A stretch of DNA of 64,000 nucleotides. It comes from Anolis sagrei (Eukaryota; Chordata; Lepidosauria; Squamata; Anolidae). This document shows positions 19,146 to 29,082 of the stretch, one piece after another. Where the stretch lies: contig NC_090025.1 of the NCBI RefSeq assembly GCF_037176765.1, forward strand, positions 143,278,758 through 143,342,757, read 5' to 3'. The stretch's first letter is position 1; every line of letters starts with the position of its first letter. The notes below the pieces were generated by a model. That model saw only the letters and a program-made list of their open reading frames with translations, was not told where the DNA came from and did not search any database. The position numbers were made by a program, and so were the translations under genes.

Positions 19146-19684
19146 AAACAATTTAATAGAACATATTTTTTTGGTTACTCAGCATTAATAGAGGGGGTAA
19201 CAGTGAGCTGGATTGCAGGTAATTCAACATGAGCATCACTGGGAAACAATTATATTTTTGGCTTCTCCCTCTGCTATCACCCCCACCCCAACACACACAC
19301 AGCTTCTGCACTTAAAATTCAAGGTTAATCCTAGAGATGAATATTTTTGGTAGAAGGAAACAAACTTTTGTGACAACATAATCTATGAACACACAGACCT
19401 TACAATGAGCTGTAATATACAAATCACCGCCCTTTCTCACTCATCAACCTCTATCTCCTTATCTAAATAAGATGCAGATCAGCCTAATCTGCCTTGCTTC
19501 CAATATGTTGCCAAAGGCAAAATCTCCATTGATTGCATCATGATATCTGCCGCATATCAGGAGGAGGAAACCTAATCACCTCTGCCATGTGCTCCTGTGC
19601 TCAATAACCTGGGTGCAACTTTTTGGACCAGGTGAAATTTCAAATTTCAAAGAGTCTTCAAATAAATATAATTGACATCATCAT

Positions 19685-19870
19685 CGCAATGGTCATTATG
19701 TGCCTTCAAGTAATTTCCGACTTACGGAGACCCTAAGATGAACCTTTTACAGGGTTTTCTTAGCAGAATTTGTTCAGAGGGGGGTTTGTCCTTCCTTGAG
19801 ATTGAGAGAGTGTGACTTACTTAAGGTCACCCAATTTTCCACTTCACAGCAGTGGCCCTTTGATACTCCT
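19685..19870 (-). mobile_element. (CAA)-tailed tRNA SINE body
   Basis: GTGCCTTCAAGTAATTTCC, GACTTACGGAGACCCTAAG, CAGGGTTTTCTTAGCAG and GAGAGAGTGTGACTTAC, the reverse of the body at 62087-62265. Confidence 0.6.
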
Positions 19871-19961
19871 TTTAAATATGACACAGTACATTTTTTTTTA
19901 CAGTAGACTCTCAGCTAACTGGCACCCATGGAGATTAGTAAATACCTATCTACTATTTTTT

Positions 19962-20223
19962 TTGTCGTGTCAGGAGTGACTTGAGAAACTGCAAGTTGCT
20001 TCTGGTGTGAGAGAATTGGCTGTCTGCAAGGACGTTGCCCAGGGGACGACTGGATGATTTGATGTTTTTATCATCCTTGTGGGAGGCTTCTCTCATGTCC
20101 CCGCATGAAGAGCTGGAGCTGATAGAGGAAGCTCATCCGCCTCTCCCCGGATTCGAACCTGCGACCTGTCAGTCTTCAGTCCTGCCAGCACAGGGGTTTA
20201 ACCCACTGCGCCAAGGGGGCTCC
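19962..20223 (-). mobile_element. Poly(A)-tailed tRNA SINE, full length
   Basis: Minus strand: head GGAGCCCCCTTGGCGCAG, B box GGTTCGAATCC intact, body with AGAAGCCTCCCACAAGGATG, and an oligo(A) tail (T run at about 19958). The best-preserved copy of this family here. Confidence 0.75.
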
Positions 20224-20305
20224 TACTATTTAATGTACTATTAAACAATCTACTATTAAAACAGGCTTATACTATATCCCATACTATACCATACTACAAG
20301 TTCTG

Positions 20306-20460
20306 TGGGCCCTTCCACACAGCCCTATATCCCAAATATCAAGGCATAAAATCCCACAATATCTGCTTTGAACTGGGTTATCTGAGTCCACACTCAGAGA
20401 ATGTGGGATTTTCTGTCTAGATATTCTGGGATATAGGGCTTTGTGGAAGGTCCCTGAATT
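20306..20460. mobile_element. Foldback MITE, CCCTTCCACACAGCCC family
   Basis: Left arm GGGCCCTTCCACACAGCCCT then ATATCCCA; right arm TGGGATATAGGGCTTTGTGG then AAGGTCCCTG. Complementary through most of 150 bp. Same family as the split copy at 27111-27722. Confidence 0.65.
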
Positions 20461-20568
20461 GACGTGATATTAAGATTGAAATACAGTAATTAAAAGGAAA
20501 TTAAAACAAAGACAAACTTAATGTAACCCAGTTTTGAAAAACAGTTTTGTGAATGCAATATGCAAATT

Positions 20569-20647
20569 TATTTATTTATTTGCGACATTTATGTGCCGCC
20601 CTTCTCACCCCAAAGGGGACTCGGAGCGGCTTACAAGTCATATGTAT
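20569..20647 (-). mobile_element. L2-type LINE 3' tail
   Basis: (TTTA)n then GCCGCCCTTCTCACCCC and GGGGACTCGGAGCGGCTTAC, the complement of the L2 terminus. It abuts the CR1 copy and lies within a direct repeat (see findings). Confidence 0.65.
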
Positions 20648-21526
20648 ATTGGGAGGGATAGCCAATAGTCCAGAGGACAGGAGCAGAATTCAAAACGATC
20701 TTGACAGATTAGAGAAATGAGCCAAAACTAACAAAATGAAGTTCAACAGTGACAAATGCAAGATACTCCACTTTGGCAGAAAAAATGAAATGCAAAGATA
20801 CAGAATGGGGGACGCCTGGCTCGAGAGCAGTACGTGTGAAAAAGATCTTGGAGTCCTCGTGGACAACAAGTTAAACATGAGCCAACAATGTGATGTGGTG
20901 GCAAAAAAAGCCAATGGGATTTTGGCCTGCATCAATAGGAGCATAGTGTCTAGATCTAGGGAAGTAATGCTACCCCTCTATTCTGCTTTGGTTAGACCAC
21001 ATCTGGAATATTGTGTCCAATTCTGGGCACCACAATTCAAGAGAGATATTGACAAGCTGGAATGTGTCCAGAGGAGGGTGACTAAAATGATCAAGGGTCT
21101 GGAGAACAAGCCCTATGAGGAGCGGCTTAGGGAACTGGGCATGTTTAGCCTGAAGAAGAGAAGGCTGAGAGGAGATATGATAGCCATGTACAAATATGTG
21201 AGAGGAAGCCACAGGGAGGAGGGAGCAAGCTTGTTTTCTGCTTCCTTGGAGACTAGGACGCGGAACAATGGCTTCAAACTACAAGAGAGGAGATTCCATC
21301 TGAACATTAGGAAGAACTTCCTAACTGTGAGAGCCGTTCAGCAGTGGAACTCTCTGCCCCGGAGTGTGGTGGAGGCTCCTTCTTTGGAAGCTTTTAAGCA
21401 GAGGCTGGATGGCCATCTGTCAGGGGTGATTTGAATGCAATATTCCTGCTTCTTGGCAGGGGGTTGGACTGGATGGCCCATGAGGTCTCTTCCAACTCTT
21501 TGATTCTTTGATTCTATGATTCTATG
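20648..21526 (+). mobile_element. CR1 LINE, 5' truncated, young copy 2
   Basis: Starts at GGGAGGGATAGCC, just after the position of the catalytic box, and runs to the ATTCTTTGATTCTATG end. Open for 232 residues from 20736 ([20 protein letters not shown] to the C-terminus). Only a handful of residue differences from copy 1 (SRSREV for SRSKEV, RRVTK for RRATK, EERLRE for EEWLRE). Opposite orientation to copy 1. Confidence 0.9.
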
Positions 21527-21600
21527 TATAGTAATTAAAAGCAAATTAAAACAAACAAAGATGAAAATGTAGTTTTGTGAATGCAACATGCAATTTTAAT

Positions 21601-22784
21601 ATTATTTCTTGGATAATTTTCCAGTTGCTTGTGTTCCTGTTACATGAGAGTCTGTTATATATATGGTTAAAAGATTGATAGCAGTACAGACGTCTAGAAG
21701 AAGCCTAGACAATTTAAATATTGTAGCAGTCACAATCTTTATGCTGTAGAAATAGTATGCTGCGGAAGGTTGTTTTTCTCAGACAGCAGTAACAGAGTAT
21801 TTTTTTGGCTAGGGCTAACTCTCGCAGAGAGAAAAGTGGTTAAAAGGTCAGAAATGTGTGGGGTCCAGACCAGAAGCACAGAGTAATTATTATTCTCCTT
21901 TAAAGCCGCCCTCTTTTTCATGTGCAAAAGGGCCTCTCGCAAGTATGGCCCAAGAAGTGATTGTGAGAAGTGATCTGGTGAGGAATGAGACTGACTCCAG
22001 CGAACTAAAGGAGAACATGGGAAAGAATACGGGACAATTTATTTAACAGATATATTCCACTCGGCATAAAAACAAGTTATGCTGGTTGACTGCTTCTTCC
22101 AGGACTGAGCTGGCTACTTTCTATCACAATAGAGGTCACAGGTGAAAATATGTCCTCTATGCGGCCTAATCTCCATCACAAAAGCCCTACACAATGGCCG
22201 TTCTTCCTTGTGAGAGTGCAAGGACTGGAATAATAGGGGCATGACAGGTCAAGATTGAGATGCCTTGGGAGAAAGAGAAGCTAATGCTGGCCCCAACCAT
22301 CCTGAGCTGTTTGGGGCTGAGATACATGCCTCACTTCGGAGGGATTATTACCCACTGGACTTACTTCTGGGGAAATATGTTTGGATGAGGATGTAAGCCA
22401 GAAACTCATGCAAAATATCAGCTAGGAGAATAGTTGATTCAGGCTTATGTTAAATGTGTAAATTAAATAAAATTGCTATGAAACATAATGGAAAACAGAA
22501 TTATATTTATTATAACACAGCGAATACCTTGTACTCCAAAATTGCACAAATAAGTGGAGTATTATGTTACTACCAATGCTATCAAAATTATTAAGAATAT
22601 TATGGGAAGACTTGCTATTTCTCCTTTAACACATTGGATGTTAATAACTTGCTGAATATTTCATTTTGGGAAATACTACAAGTCTACTTCATGTTATCTT
22701 TCAGTACTTTCAGTGTAACACATTTGTATTAATATAATCTGAATTTATAAATGGTTTCATCTGTAAACCAATTTGATTAATCTG
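21601..22784. other. Intergenic, no gene seen
   Basis: No recognised exon or repeat. Short open frames (21739-21942, 21858-22046) overlap each other on opposite strands and lack any motif. Confidence 0.3.
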
Positions 22785-22870
22785 TTCTGAATTGGGAAAT
22801 GGTTTCCAAGAAACACACCTAATAGTGCTATATTGGGTATGTTTCTCGGAAACTGTTTCTAAATATATTA
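22785..22870. mobile_element. Foldback element, TTTCCAAGAAACA arms
   Basis: GAAATGGTTTCCAAGAAACA pairs with TGTTTCTCGGAAACTGTTTC around a short centre TAGTGCTATA. Probably a small MITE; target duplication not clear. Confidence 0.45.
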
Positions 22871-23064
22871 TGATGCTACACTTGGCTATTTCCCAAACAA
22901 AGGAAAGTAGAGGGAAATAATGGATTGAATTTGGAACTGACCTAATGAGGTGATGTTTATAAAAGAAGGGCATACAATTTATTGGTTTGACTTTCACCCA
23001 AAGATTCAAATTATGTAATCTTTTAGAGATAGAGCAACCTAGTTCTAAAAGTGTCAGAGGATTG

Positions 23065-23322
23065 ATCGAAAGGTTGGCGGTTCGAATCTGGGGAGTGGAG
23101 AGAGCTCCTGCTGTTAGCCCCAGCTTCTGCCAACCTAGCAGTTCAAAAACATGCAAATGTGAGTCGATCAATAGGTACTGCTCTGGCAAAAAGGTAACAG
23201 CGCTCCATGCTATCATGCTTGGAGGTGTCTATGGACAACGTCGGCTCTTCAGCTTAGAAATTGAGATGAGCACCAACCCCCAGAGTCGGACACAACTAGA
23301 CTTCATGTCATAGAAACCCTTT
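23065..23322 (+). mobile_element. (ACCTTT)-type tRNA SINE, head and tail worn
   Basis: Begins within the head (AAAGGTTGGCGGTTCGAATC, B box intact), standard body, and end GACTTCATGTCATAGAAACC then CTTTACA. The first part of the head is missing. Confidence 0.65.
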
Positions 23323-23597
23323 ACACTTCCCTATGTAACAAAATTTGAGAGAAAAAAATCTGTTCCTGGTTTGAAAGTGTTATTTCCTATTTAATTGTGC
23401 TATACTTACTTTGAAAGTAGTTGTTATACTTCAGAAATTTCATTTTTGTGGCTGAAAGAAACTCTGGTGAATTGATTGAGAATCTATCAGATATTAATTT
23501 AAAAACTACAGCAAAATGTGCTTCTTGCATGTTTTATGATAGCAGCAATTAGGAAATTATATTTATAACACAGGAACAAAAATGGTGTTCAATGTGT

Positions 23598-23875
23598 TGT
23601 TGAAGGCTTTCATGGCCGAAATCACTGGGTTGCTGTAAGTTTTCTGGGCTATATGGCCATGTTCCAGAAGCATTCTCTCCTGATGTTTATCCTGCATCTA
23701 TGGCAGGCATCCTCAGAGGTTGTGAGGGCTGTTGGAAACTAGGAAAAACTGGGTTTATATATCTGTTAAATGTCCAGGGTGGGAGAAGGAACTCTTGTCT
23801 GTAGGAGATGTAAATGATTGAATTGACTACCTTGATTAGCATTTAATGGCCTAGTAGTTTTCAAGGTGTGGCTTC
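23598..23875 (-). mobile_element. Penelope-like element terminal repeat, longest copy here
   Basis: The minus strand reads, from the left of the repeat, through GGAGAGAATGCTTCTGGAAC and ATGGCCATATAGCCC to CCATGAAAGCCTTCAACAAC. Upstream of that is a degraded hammerhead-ribozyme region at about 23682-23718 (CTGAGGA, stem GCCTGC/GCAGG, then TAAACATC in place of the expected GAAACGTC). PLE terminal repeats are known to carry such minimal hammerheads; family assignment is from this motif. Confidence 0.6.
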
Positions 23876-23876
23876 T

Positions 23877-25085
23877 TATTTATTTTATTTATTGTGTCAA
23901 GAGCGAACCAAACAGTTGTATTGTATTAAAAACAAACAAAACACAAAGTTTGCAAACTTGGCATTCTATTAAATGTCCTTTGACCAGTAGCTGGCCACTT
24001 GGAGTGCCTCTGGTGTGGCTATAAGAAGGTCCTCCATTGTGCATGTGGCAGGGCTCAGGTTGCATTGCAGTAAGTGGTCTGTAGCTTGCTCTTTTCCACA
24101 CTCGCATGTCGTGGATTCCCCTTTGTAGCCCTATTTCTTAAGGTTGGCTCTGCATCTCGTGGTGCCAGAGCGCAGTCTGTTCAGCGCCTTCCAAGTTGCC
24201 CAGTTTTCTGTGTGCCCAGGAGGGAGTCTCATTTGGTATCAGGCATTGATTGGGGTTCTGGGTTTGAGCCTGCCACTTTTGGACTCTCGCTTGCTGAGGT
24301 GTTCCAGCGAGTGTCTCTGTAGATGTTAGAAAACTATTTATTGATTTAAGTTGTTGGTGTGCTGGCTGATACCCAAACAAGGGATGGGCCGGAGATGTCA
24401 CTGCCTTAGTCCTTTCACTATTGGTTGCTACTTTCCCAGCGGTGCAACAGTGTAATTTCTCCAGTGGTGTAGGGCGCAGACACTCTGTGATAATGCAGCA
24501 TGTCTCATTAAGAGTCACATCTACTGTTTTGATGTGATGCAGGCCCGTAGCCAGGATTTTGATTCGGGGGATGCTGAGTTTGATTGGGGGGGGGGGGGGG
24601 GGTGAAGATCTACCCTAGCAAACCTTTTGTATCGTTACCCCAATACCCCCATGCATATGGGATATATTGAGCATGGTGATCAGATCATGATATGAATAAA
24701 CATAACTGTTTAAATAATGTACCAGAATTTGGGGGCGGGGGGGGGGCTTAAGCCCCTCAAGCCCCCCCTCCGGCTACATGCCTGATGTGATGTTTTCCAT
24801 ACTGGGCATGCATACTCAGCAGCAGAGTAGCAAAGTGCAAAGGCAGATGTCTTAACTGGGCTTCTTACTGCCTGAGTGAATCCTTTGTTGAGAGGTAATT
24901 AGTTACCTCTGATTGTTTCTTTTCTGGAGCTCCCCTGCCTTTATTTATTGTTATTATTTTAGAGGTTTTTTTAAATACTGGTAACCAGATTTTGTTCATT
25001 TTCATGGTTTCTTCCTTTCTGTTGAAATTGTCCACATGCTTTCCTGGCAAAGTTTGATCAAAGTGTGGATTGCCTTTGCCTTCCT
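23877..25085 (-). mobile_element. Non-LTR LINE C-terminal coding and 3' end, split by a hAT
   Basis: Minus-strand coding remnants in order: SAFALCYSAAEYACPVW (24793-24860), ALNETCCIITECLRPTPLEK style sequence at about 24440-24520, HPLFGYQPAHQQLKS, LNRLRSGTTRCRANLKKWGY and ECGKEQATDHLLQC (a Cys/His tail motif). The 3' end at 23877 has a TTTATTTTATTTA tail. Several frame changes, so a pseudogene. Interrupted at 24540-24784 by a hAT. Clade not assigned (Jockey-type tail). Confidence 0.6.
24540..24784. mobile_element. hAT nonautonomous element, CAGGCCCGTAGCC family
   Basis: Ends CAGGCCCGTAGCCAGG and CCGGCTACATGCCTG, with G/C-run arms. Perfect 8-bp target duplication ATGTGATG at 24532-24539 and 24785-24792. 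245 bp, inserted in the coding part of the LINE. Confidence 0.85.
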
Positions 25086-25107
25086 CTGAATGTGAGAGAA
25101 TCCAATT

Positions 25108-25200
25108 TAGGGTGAATTTACACTATGGAATTGCTACAGTTTGTCGCCACTTTAGCTGCCATGGACTCCTGGGAGTTGTAGTTTGGTGAGGCGCCATTTC
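25108..25200 (+). mobile_element. Half of a GCATCTACA-family MITE beside the FRS2 CpG island
   Basis: TGAATTTACACTATGGAATT, CGCCACTTTAGCTGCCATGG and GGGAGTTGTAGTTTGGTGAG are the left half of the MITE at 60088. The right half is absent; the CpG island follows. Confidence 0.55.
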
Positions 25201-25239
25201 CCCCACTAGGCCTAGGCCTGCCTTGCCTTCTACAGTTTT

Positions 25240-25740
25240 TCCTTCCCAGGCCAGAGTGCCACCTTTCTGGGTTGCTAGGCAACGCATGACTTGAGGGGGG
25301 AGAGGGGGGCTTATTTCGGCTCTTGCAAATCTTCCCCGAAGGCCCCTCCCCTTAGGTTCGGCGTTGCCTAGCAACTCAGGAGGGCGGTGCCCTGGGGGGG
25401 GGCGTGGCCTAGCCCTCTCAGTGGGTGGTTGCCTCCCTCCCTCCCTGCTTTCCTCCCTCCCTCCTTCCCCCCGCCCGCTGGGTAAGGCGAGGAGCCTCGC
25501 CGACGTCAGAGCATCCCGGCGCGCGCGCCCAGGAGAAGCGCCCCTCTCCCTCCGTTTGCCCCGGAAGGAGTCGCCCCCTCGGCCTCGGAAGTTGTCCTGA
25601 GCGAGGCCTGCCTGCCTGCTTTCCCTGCCGCTGTTGGTTATCGGAGGTCTGCTTGGCGTCGCGGCGGGGAGAGTCTCCGGCTACCCACGGGCGGCTGGGC
25701 CTCATGAAGGAGAAGGTGAGCGGGGAAGAAAACCTTCCGC
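25240..25740 (+). promoter_or_regulatory. FRS2: CpG island and promoter of FRS2
   Basis: Strongly CpG-rich block with pyrimidine-rich CCTCCCTCC repeats at 25430-25470, a CRE-like CGACGTCA (25500) and GCGCGCGCG (25520). Expected TATA-less promoter. A (CTG)n run at about 25799-25819 lies just inside the first intron. Confidence 0.6.
25510..25715 (+). other. FRS2: Probable noncoding first exon of FRS2 (5' end uncertain)
   Basis: Within the CpG island, ending at a strong donor GAGAAG|GTGAGC at 25715/25716. No long conserved frame runs through it, consistent with 5' UTR. The start is not visible. It would splice over about 24 kb to 49853. Assignment is inferred from strand, the island and the position upstream of the FRS2 coding exons. 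Confidence 0.5.
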
Positions 25741-26184
25741 CAACAGCCCAGGCCGGGCGCCTCTCCTCCTCCTCCTCCTCGGCCTGGCTTGGGAGCCACT
25801 GCTGCTGCTGCTGCTGCTGTTGTGAGGAGAGAGATTGAGAGCGGGCGGGAGGAACGCCTTGGGCTTTCCTTGTGGGCAGGGTGGGTGCTTATTAAATGTA
25901 GACGCCTCTCTGTTGACGCGCGTCAGTCGTGGAAGGGAGGCTGTTGTCAACAAATGCCCGCCCTGGCTGCGGTTTGGGCTGGGCAGCTCCCTTGGCTGAA
26001 GGGGTCATTGACGTGTCCGGCTGGGTGCTTTGCCTCCAGGAAGTGTCTATAATATTGCCATGTCTGTGCGTGTGTGTATGTGTGCTTTTCGCTTTTCAAA
26101 GCACCGAAACTACACTTGCGCTTCCATTGCAAGTATAAGGGGTCTCTCGAGGCCAGCTTCCTATTTTTCTGCAGTTGAGTTCTT

Positions 26185-26273
26185 GATAACAACAACAACA
26201 ACAACAACAACAATTTTTATTGATTAGCCAATTGGCCTTATCAAAAACAAACAGTGTAGACACAACATGCAAT

Positions 26274-26305
<32 letters not shown>

Positions 26306-26650
26306 CTTTATTTGTACCCCGCTACCATCTCCCCAGGGGACTCGGTGCGGCTTACATGAGGCCGAGCCCAAATACAACAATACAAGCAATAAAACAACAA
26401 TACAAGTAATTAAAATTAAAAAAAACCATAGACGATAAAATATACAACATTATCAATAAGACAGCACACAATTAAAAACTGGGAAGCCCAAATGTAAAAT
26501 TAAAATTGGAAGTAATGCTGGGGCATGGACGAAAAGGTGATAGTGGTGTTTATGGAAGGGCATACGGGCAGACCTAAAGAAATGTAAAGTGCTTTGGAGG
26601 ACAAAGTGCTATGGGATCATTATTCCGGGAAGGCACACTGGAACATACAT
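26185..26650 (-). mobile_element. L2-type LINE 3' end, with (AAC)n and (AAT)n tails
   Basis: (AAC)n at 26188-26212 and (AAT)n at 26274-26303 precede AACTTTATTTGTACCCCGC, CATCTCCCCAGGGGACTC and GGTGCGGCTTACATGAGGCC, the complement of the L2 terminus. Two tails close together suggest two insertions. Confidence 0.6.
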
Positions 26651-26933
26651 CTAGTCCTCTTAAAATAAAATCTAAATATACAGGTAGCTATAGATATATG
26701 CATCAACTATCCTCATCTCCCCTACACTGCACCCCAATCTGATCTATGTACTCTGATCTCCTTTTAGCAGCTTTAAACAAATAAAGGGCAACTTTTGTTG
26801 TCAGAATGGGGTTATAACCAACAAAAAAAAGGGAAGTTTTGGCCACTGTATCCCTACTGGTTCTACTGCAAATAAAAGGCCATAAGTATTGTTTCTTTAT
26901 AGAGGTGTAGGATGTGTCTACACCACGCATGGG

Positions 26934-27057
26934 CAAACTTTGGCCCTCCAGGTGTTTCGGACTTCAACTCCCACAATTCTTAACAGCCAGTAGGCTGTTA
27001 AGAATTGTGGGAGTTGAAGTCCGAAACACCTGGAGGGCCAAAGGTTGCTCATGTCTG
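26934..27057. mobile_element. hAT-type foldback MITE
   Basis: CACGCATGGGCAAACTTTGG to CCAAAGGTTGCTCATGTCTG. The arms GGCTGTTAAGAATTGTGGGA and its complement pair closely. The target duplication (GTCTACAC / AGGTACAC) is weak. Confidence 0.65.
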
Positions 27058-27110
27058 AGGTACACTGTACAATTAATACAGTTTTACATCACTTTAACTG
27101 CCATGGCCCA

Positions 27111-27722
27111 GGACCCTTCCACACAGCTGAATAAAATCCCTCACTGTCTGCTTTGAACTAAAATTTATGGCAGTGTGGATCCAGATAATAATAAAAAATA
27201 CTTTATTTATACCCGCCTCCATCTCCCCAAGGGGATTCAAGGTGGCTTACACAAGGCCAAGCCCACAATACAATACATCAGTATACAATAGACACAGCAA
27301 TAAAATTAATGAAAAAATAAAAATAACATACAAAACAGTACATTATAAATAATACATCAACAAAATAAAATCACATCATTTAAGACGGGGGCGGGGATAA
27401 ATCTCAGTGGGCAGGGCCAATTCCAAAGGATTAAAAAAATTAAAAACACTAGGTGAGACAGCAGTTTATTGTACCTGGACAGGAGATTCGGGGGATAAAT
27501 GAGATTGGATTGCACTACTAGGGGAGGTAAAGTGCTTGTGAGGGCATTTGCAGGACTTGGTCAGGTCAGGGAATTCATTCATTCATTGAAGGCATATTGG
27601 AACAGCCAAGTTTTCAAGCTCTTCCTAAAGATTGCCAGGGTGGGGCTTGCCTAATATAACTCATTTCAAAGCAGATATTTTGGATTTTTTGTCTTGATTT
27701 AGGGCTGTGTGGAAGGACCCCC
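27111..27722. mobile_element. CCCTTCCACACAG-family MITE, split by a LINE tail
   Basis: Left half GGACCCTTCCACACAGCTGA through GTCTGCTTTGAACT (27111-27183). Right half CATTTCAAAGCAGATATTTT through GGGCTGTGTGGAAGGACCCC (27655-27722). The two halves are complementary. Confidence 0.55.
27184..27650 (-). mobile_element. L2-type LINE 3' end nested in the MITE
   Basis: ATACTTTATTTATACCCGC, CATCTCCCCAAGGGGATTC and GGTGGCTTACACAAGGCC are the complement of the L2 tail. The body continues to about 27650 (CAGCCAAGTTTTCAAGCTCT). Confidence 0.6.
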
Positions 27723-27908
27723 AGTGTCCTGTTGTAGCTTTGTCAGGTCTTTATCCATTGCCTCACTGAAGTACAACTCCCAAAATTCCATAGCATGCAG
27801 CCATAGCAGTTGAAGTGATAACAAACTGCATTACTTCTACAGTGAATGTGCACTCATAGTATGCTGAGCTAGGCAGACACATATTTCCCACATGTCCACT
27901 GCCTCTTC

Positions 27909-28262
27909 TTTCAGAGCACAGAAACTGGAAGAGCCACTAGATAACAAATGTTGCTCATACATTGCATACCTTGATGCAATCTATACAGAGTGTTCCCCAA
28001 AAAACGTGTATACAGCCTCTAACAGCAAATAGTAGCTATGGTGATTATTTGGTGGCTATGTACATATATTTATATTGAGGAATGGCTCTTCTTTCCTTTC
28101 AGAGCACAGAAACTAGAAGAGCCACCAAATAACAAATATTATTTGCCCGTACTTGTATTCCTTGATGCAATCTATACAGACTGTTTCCTAAAAATGTATA
28201 CAGCCTCTAACAGCAAATAGTAGCTATGGTAATTATTTGGTGGCTATGTACATATATTTATA
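27909..28262 (+). repeat. Two-copy tandem duplication, about 188-bp period
   Basis: Copy 1 at 27909-28074 and copy 2 at 28097-28262 share TCAGAGCACAGAAACT, ATACAGCCTCTAACAGCAAA and GGTGGCTATGTACATATATT. Each copy also holds an inverted pair AGCCACCAAATAA / TTATTTGGTGGCT. Confidence 0.7.
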
Positions 28263-28461
28263 CAGAAGATTAAATGTTATAATAATGATTTAGTCAGTTA
28301 CAAATTGCAATTTTATGGAAGGTGTTCAAATGATCATCCCTGTGTAGCAGTGTGCTATTCACAAACCCACAGTTGCAAACTTCACTTGTTTCTCTTGTAC
28401 TTTAATGACACTTCTCTACTAATGGCATCTTCAATTATTTTAAGGATACAGTATATATATT

Positions 28462-28612
28462 GGATTGCTGTAAGTTTTTTGGGCTGTATAGCCAAGTTCC
28501 AGAAGCATACTCTCCAGATGTTTTGTCTGTATCTATGGCAGGCATCCTCAAGCCCAAAAAACTTACAGCAACCCAGTGATTCTGGCCATGAAAACCTTCG
28601 ACAATACATTAT
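28462..28612. mobile_element. Penelope-like terminal fragment, inverted (snap-back)
   Basis: The left part is antisense repeat, through the hammerhead region (CTGTATCTATGGCAGGCATC). The right part is sense (AGCCCAAAAAACTTACAGCA to AAAACCTTCGACAA). The arms TTGCTGTAAG...GGGCT (28465-28485) and 28551-28571 are perfect complements, 65 nt apart. Confidence 0.65.
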
Positions 28613-28918
28613 ATATTTTGTTTGAAATAAATTGCAGTAAATAAATAAAGTTCCAGAATTACAAGTAGTTAAGGGTGTATTTGGTGGGGGGGGATGGTGG
28701 GAGACATCCTGTATTTTATAATGGATGTCCTTGAGATAAATAACATGGAGGTGGAAGCAAAGACAGATGCTGTCTTGTGTGTTGTTTTTATTGTAGTGAT
28801 CACTGGCTTAGTTGTGAACCTGCTTTGTAAATCAGTTAAGCTGATGTGCATGAACATATGTAAATTATGTTCCTGCATGTCTCAAGTTGATTGTGCATCA
28901 ATATAAAACGGCTTAAAA

Positions 28919-29054
28919 CAGACATCCTCAAACTGCGGCCCTCCAGCTGTTTGGGCCTCCAACTCCCAGAAGCTCCAACAAGCTTGTTCAATTGTTTGGA
29001 ATTCTGGCAGTTGAAGGCCCAGACATCTGGAGGGCTGCAGTTTGAGGATGCCTG
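28919..29054. mobile_element. hAT-type foldback MITE, CATCCTCAAACTG family
   Basis: CAGACATCCTCAAACTGCGG to CCGCAGTTTGAGGATG-like right end (GCAGTTTGAGGATGCCTG). 8-bp target duplication GCTTAAAA (28911-28918) / GCTCAAAA (29055-29062). Confidence 0.8.
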
Positions 29055-29082
29055 GCTCAAAATATTGCAGTCCATTATACAG

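Larger units (their letters stand above)
27058..27858. mobile_element. GCATCTACA-family MITE split by nested insertions
   Basis: Left half at 27058-27110 (GTACAATTAATACAGTTTTA, ACTTTAACTGCCATGG). Right half at about 27760-27858 (TACAACTCCCAAAATTCC, CATTACTTCTACAGTGAATG). Between them sits a second MITE (27111-27722), itself split by a LINE tail (27184-27650). Confidence 0.5.

Noticed and set aside
19962-20223. Possible tRNA gene (intact B box)
   Set aside because: The A and B boxes belong to a SINE head that continues into the SINE body and poly(A) tail; no cloverleaf of a true tRNA follows.
25364-25953. Open frames in the FRS2 CpG island
   Set aside because: Same reason: CpG island composition, mutually overlapping, low-complexity Pro/Arg/Ser-rich products.
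26185-26310. Regular AAC and AAT repeats as a possible CRISPR-like array
   Set aside because: They are simple microsatellite tails of LINE insertions with no unique spacers.
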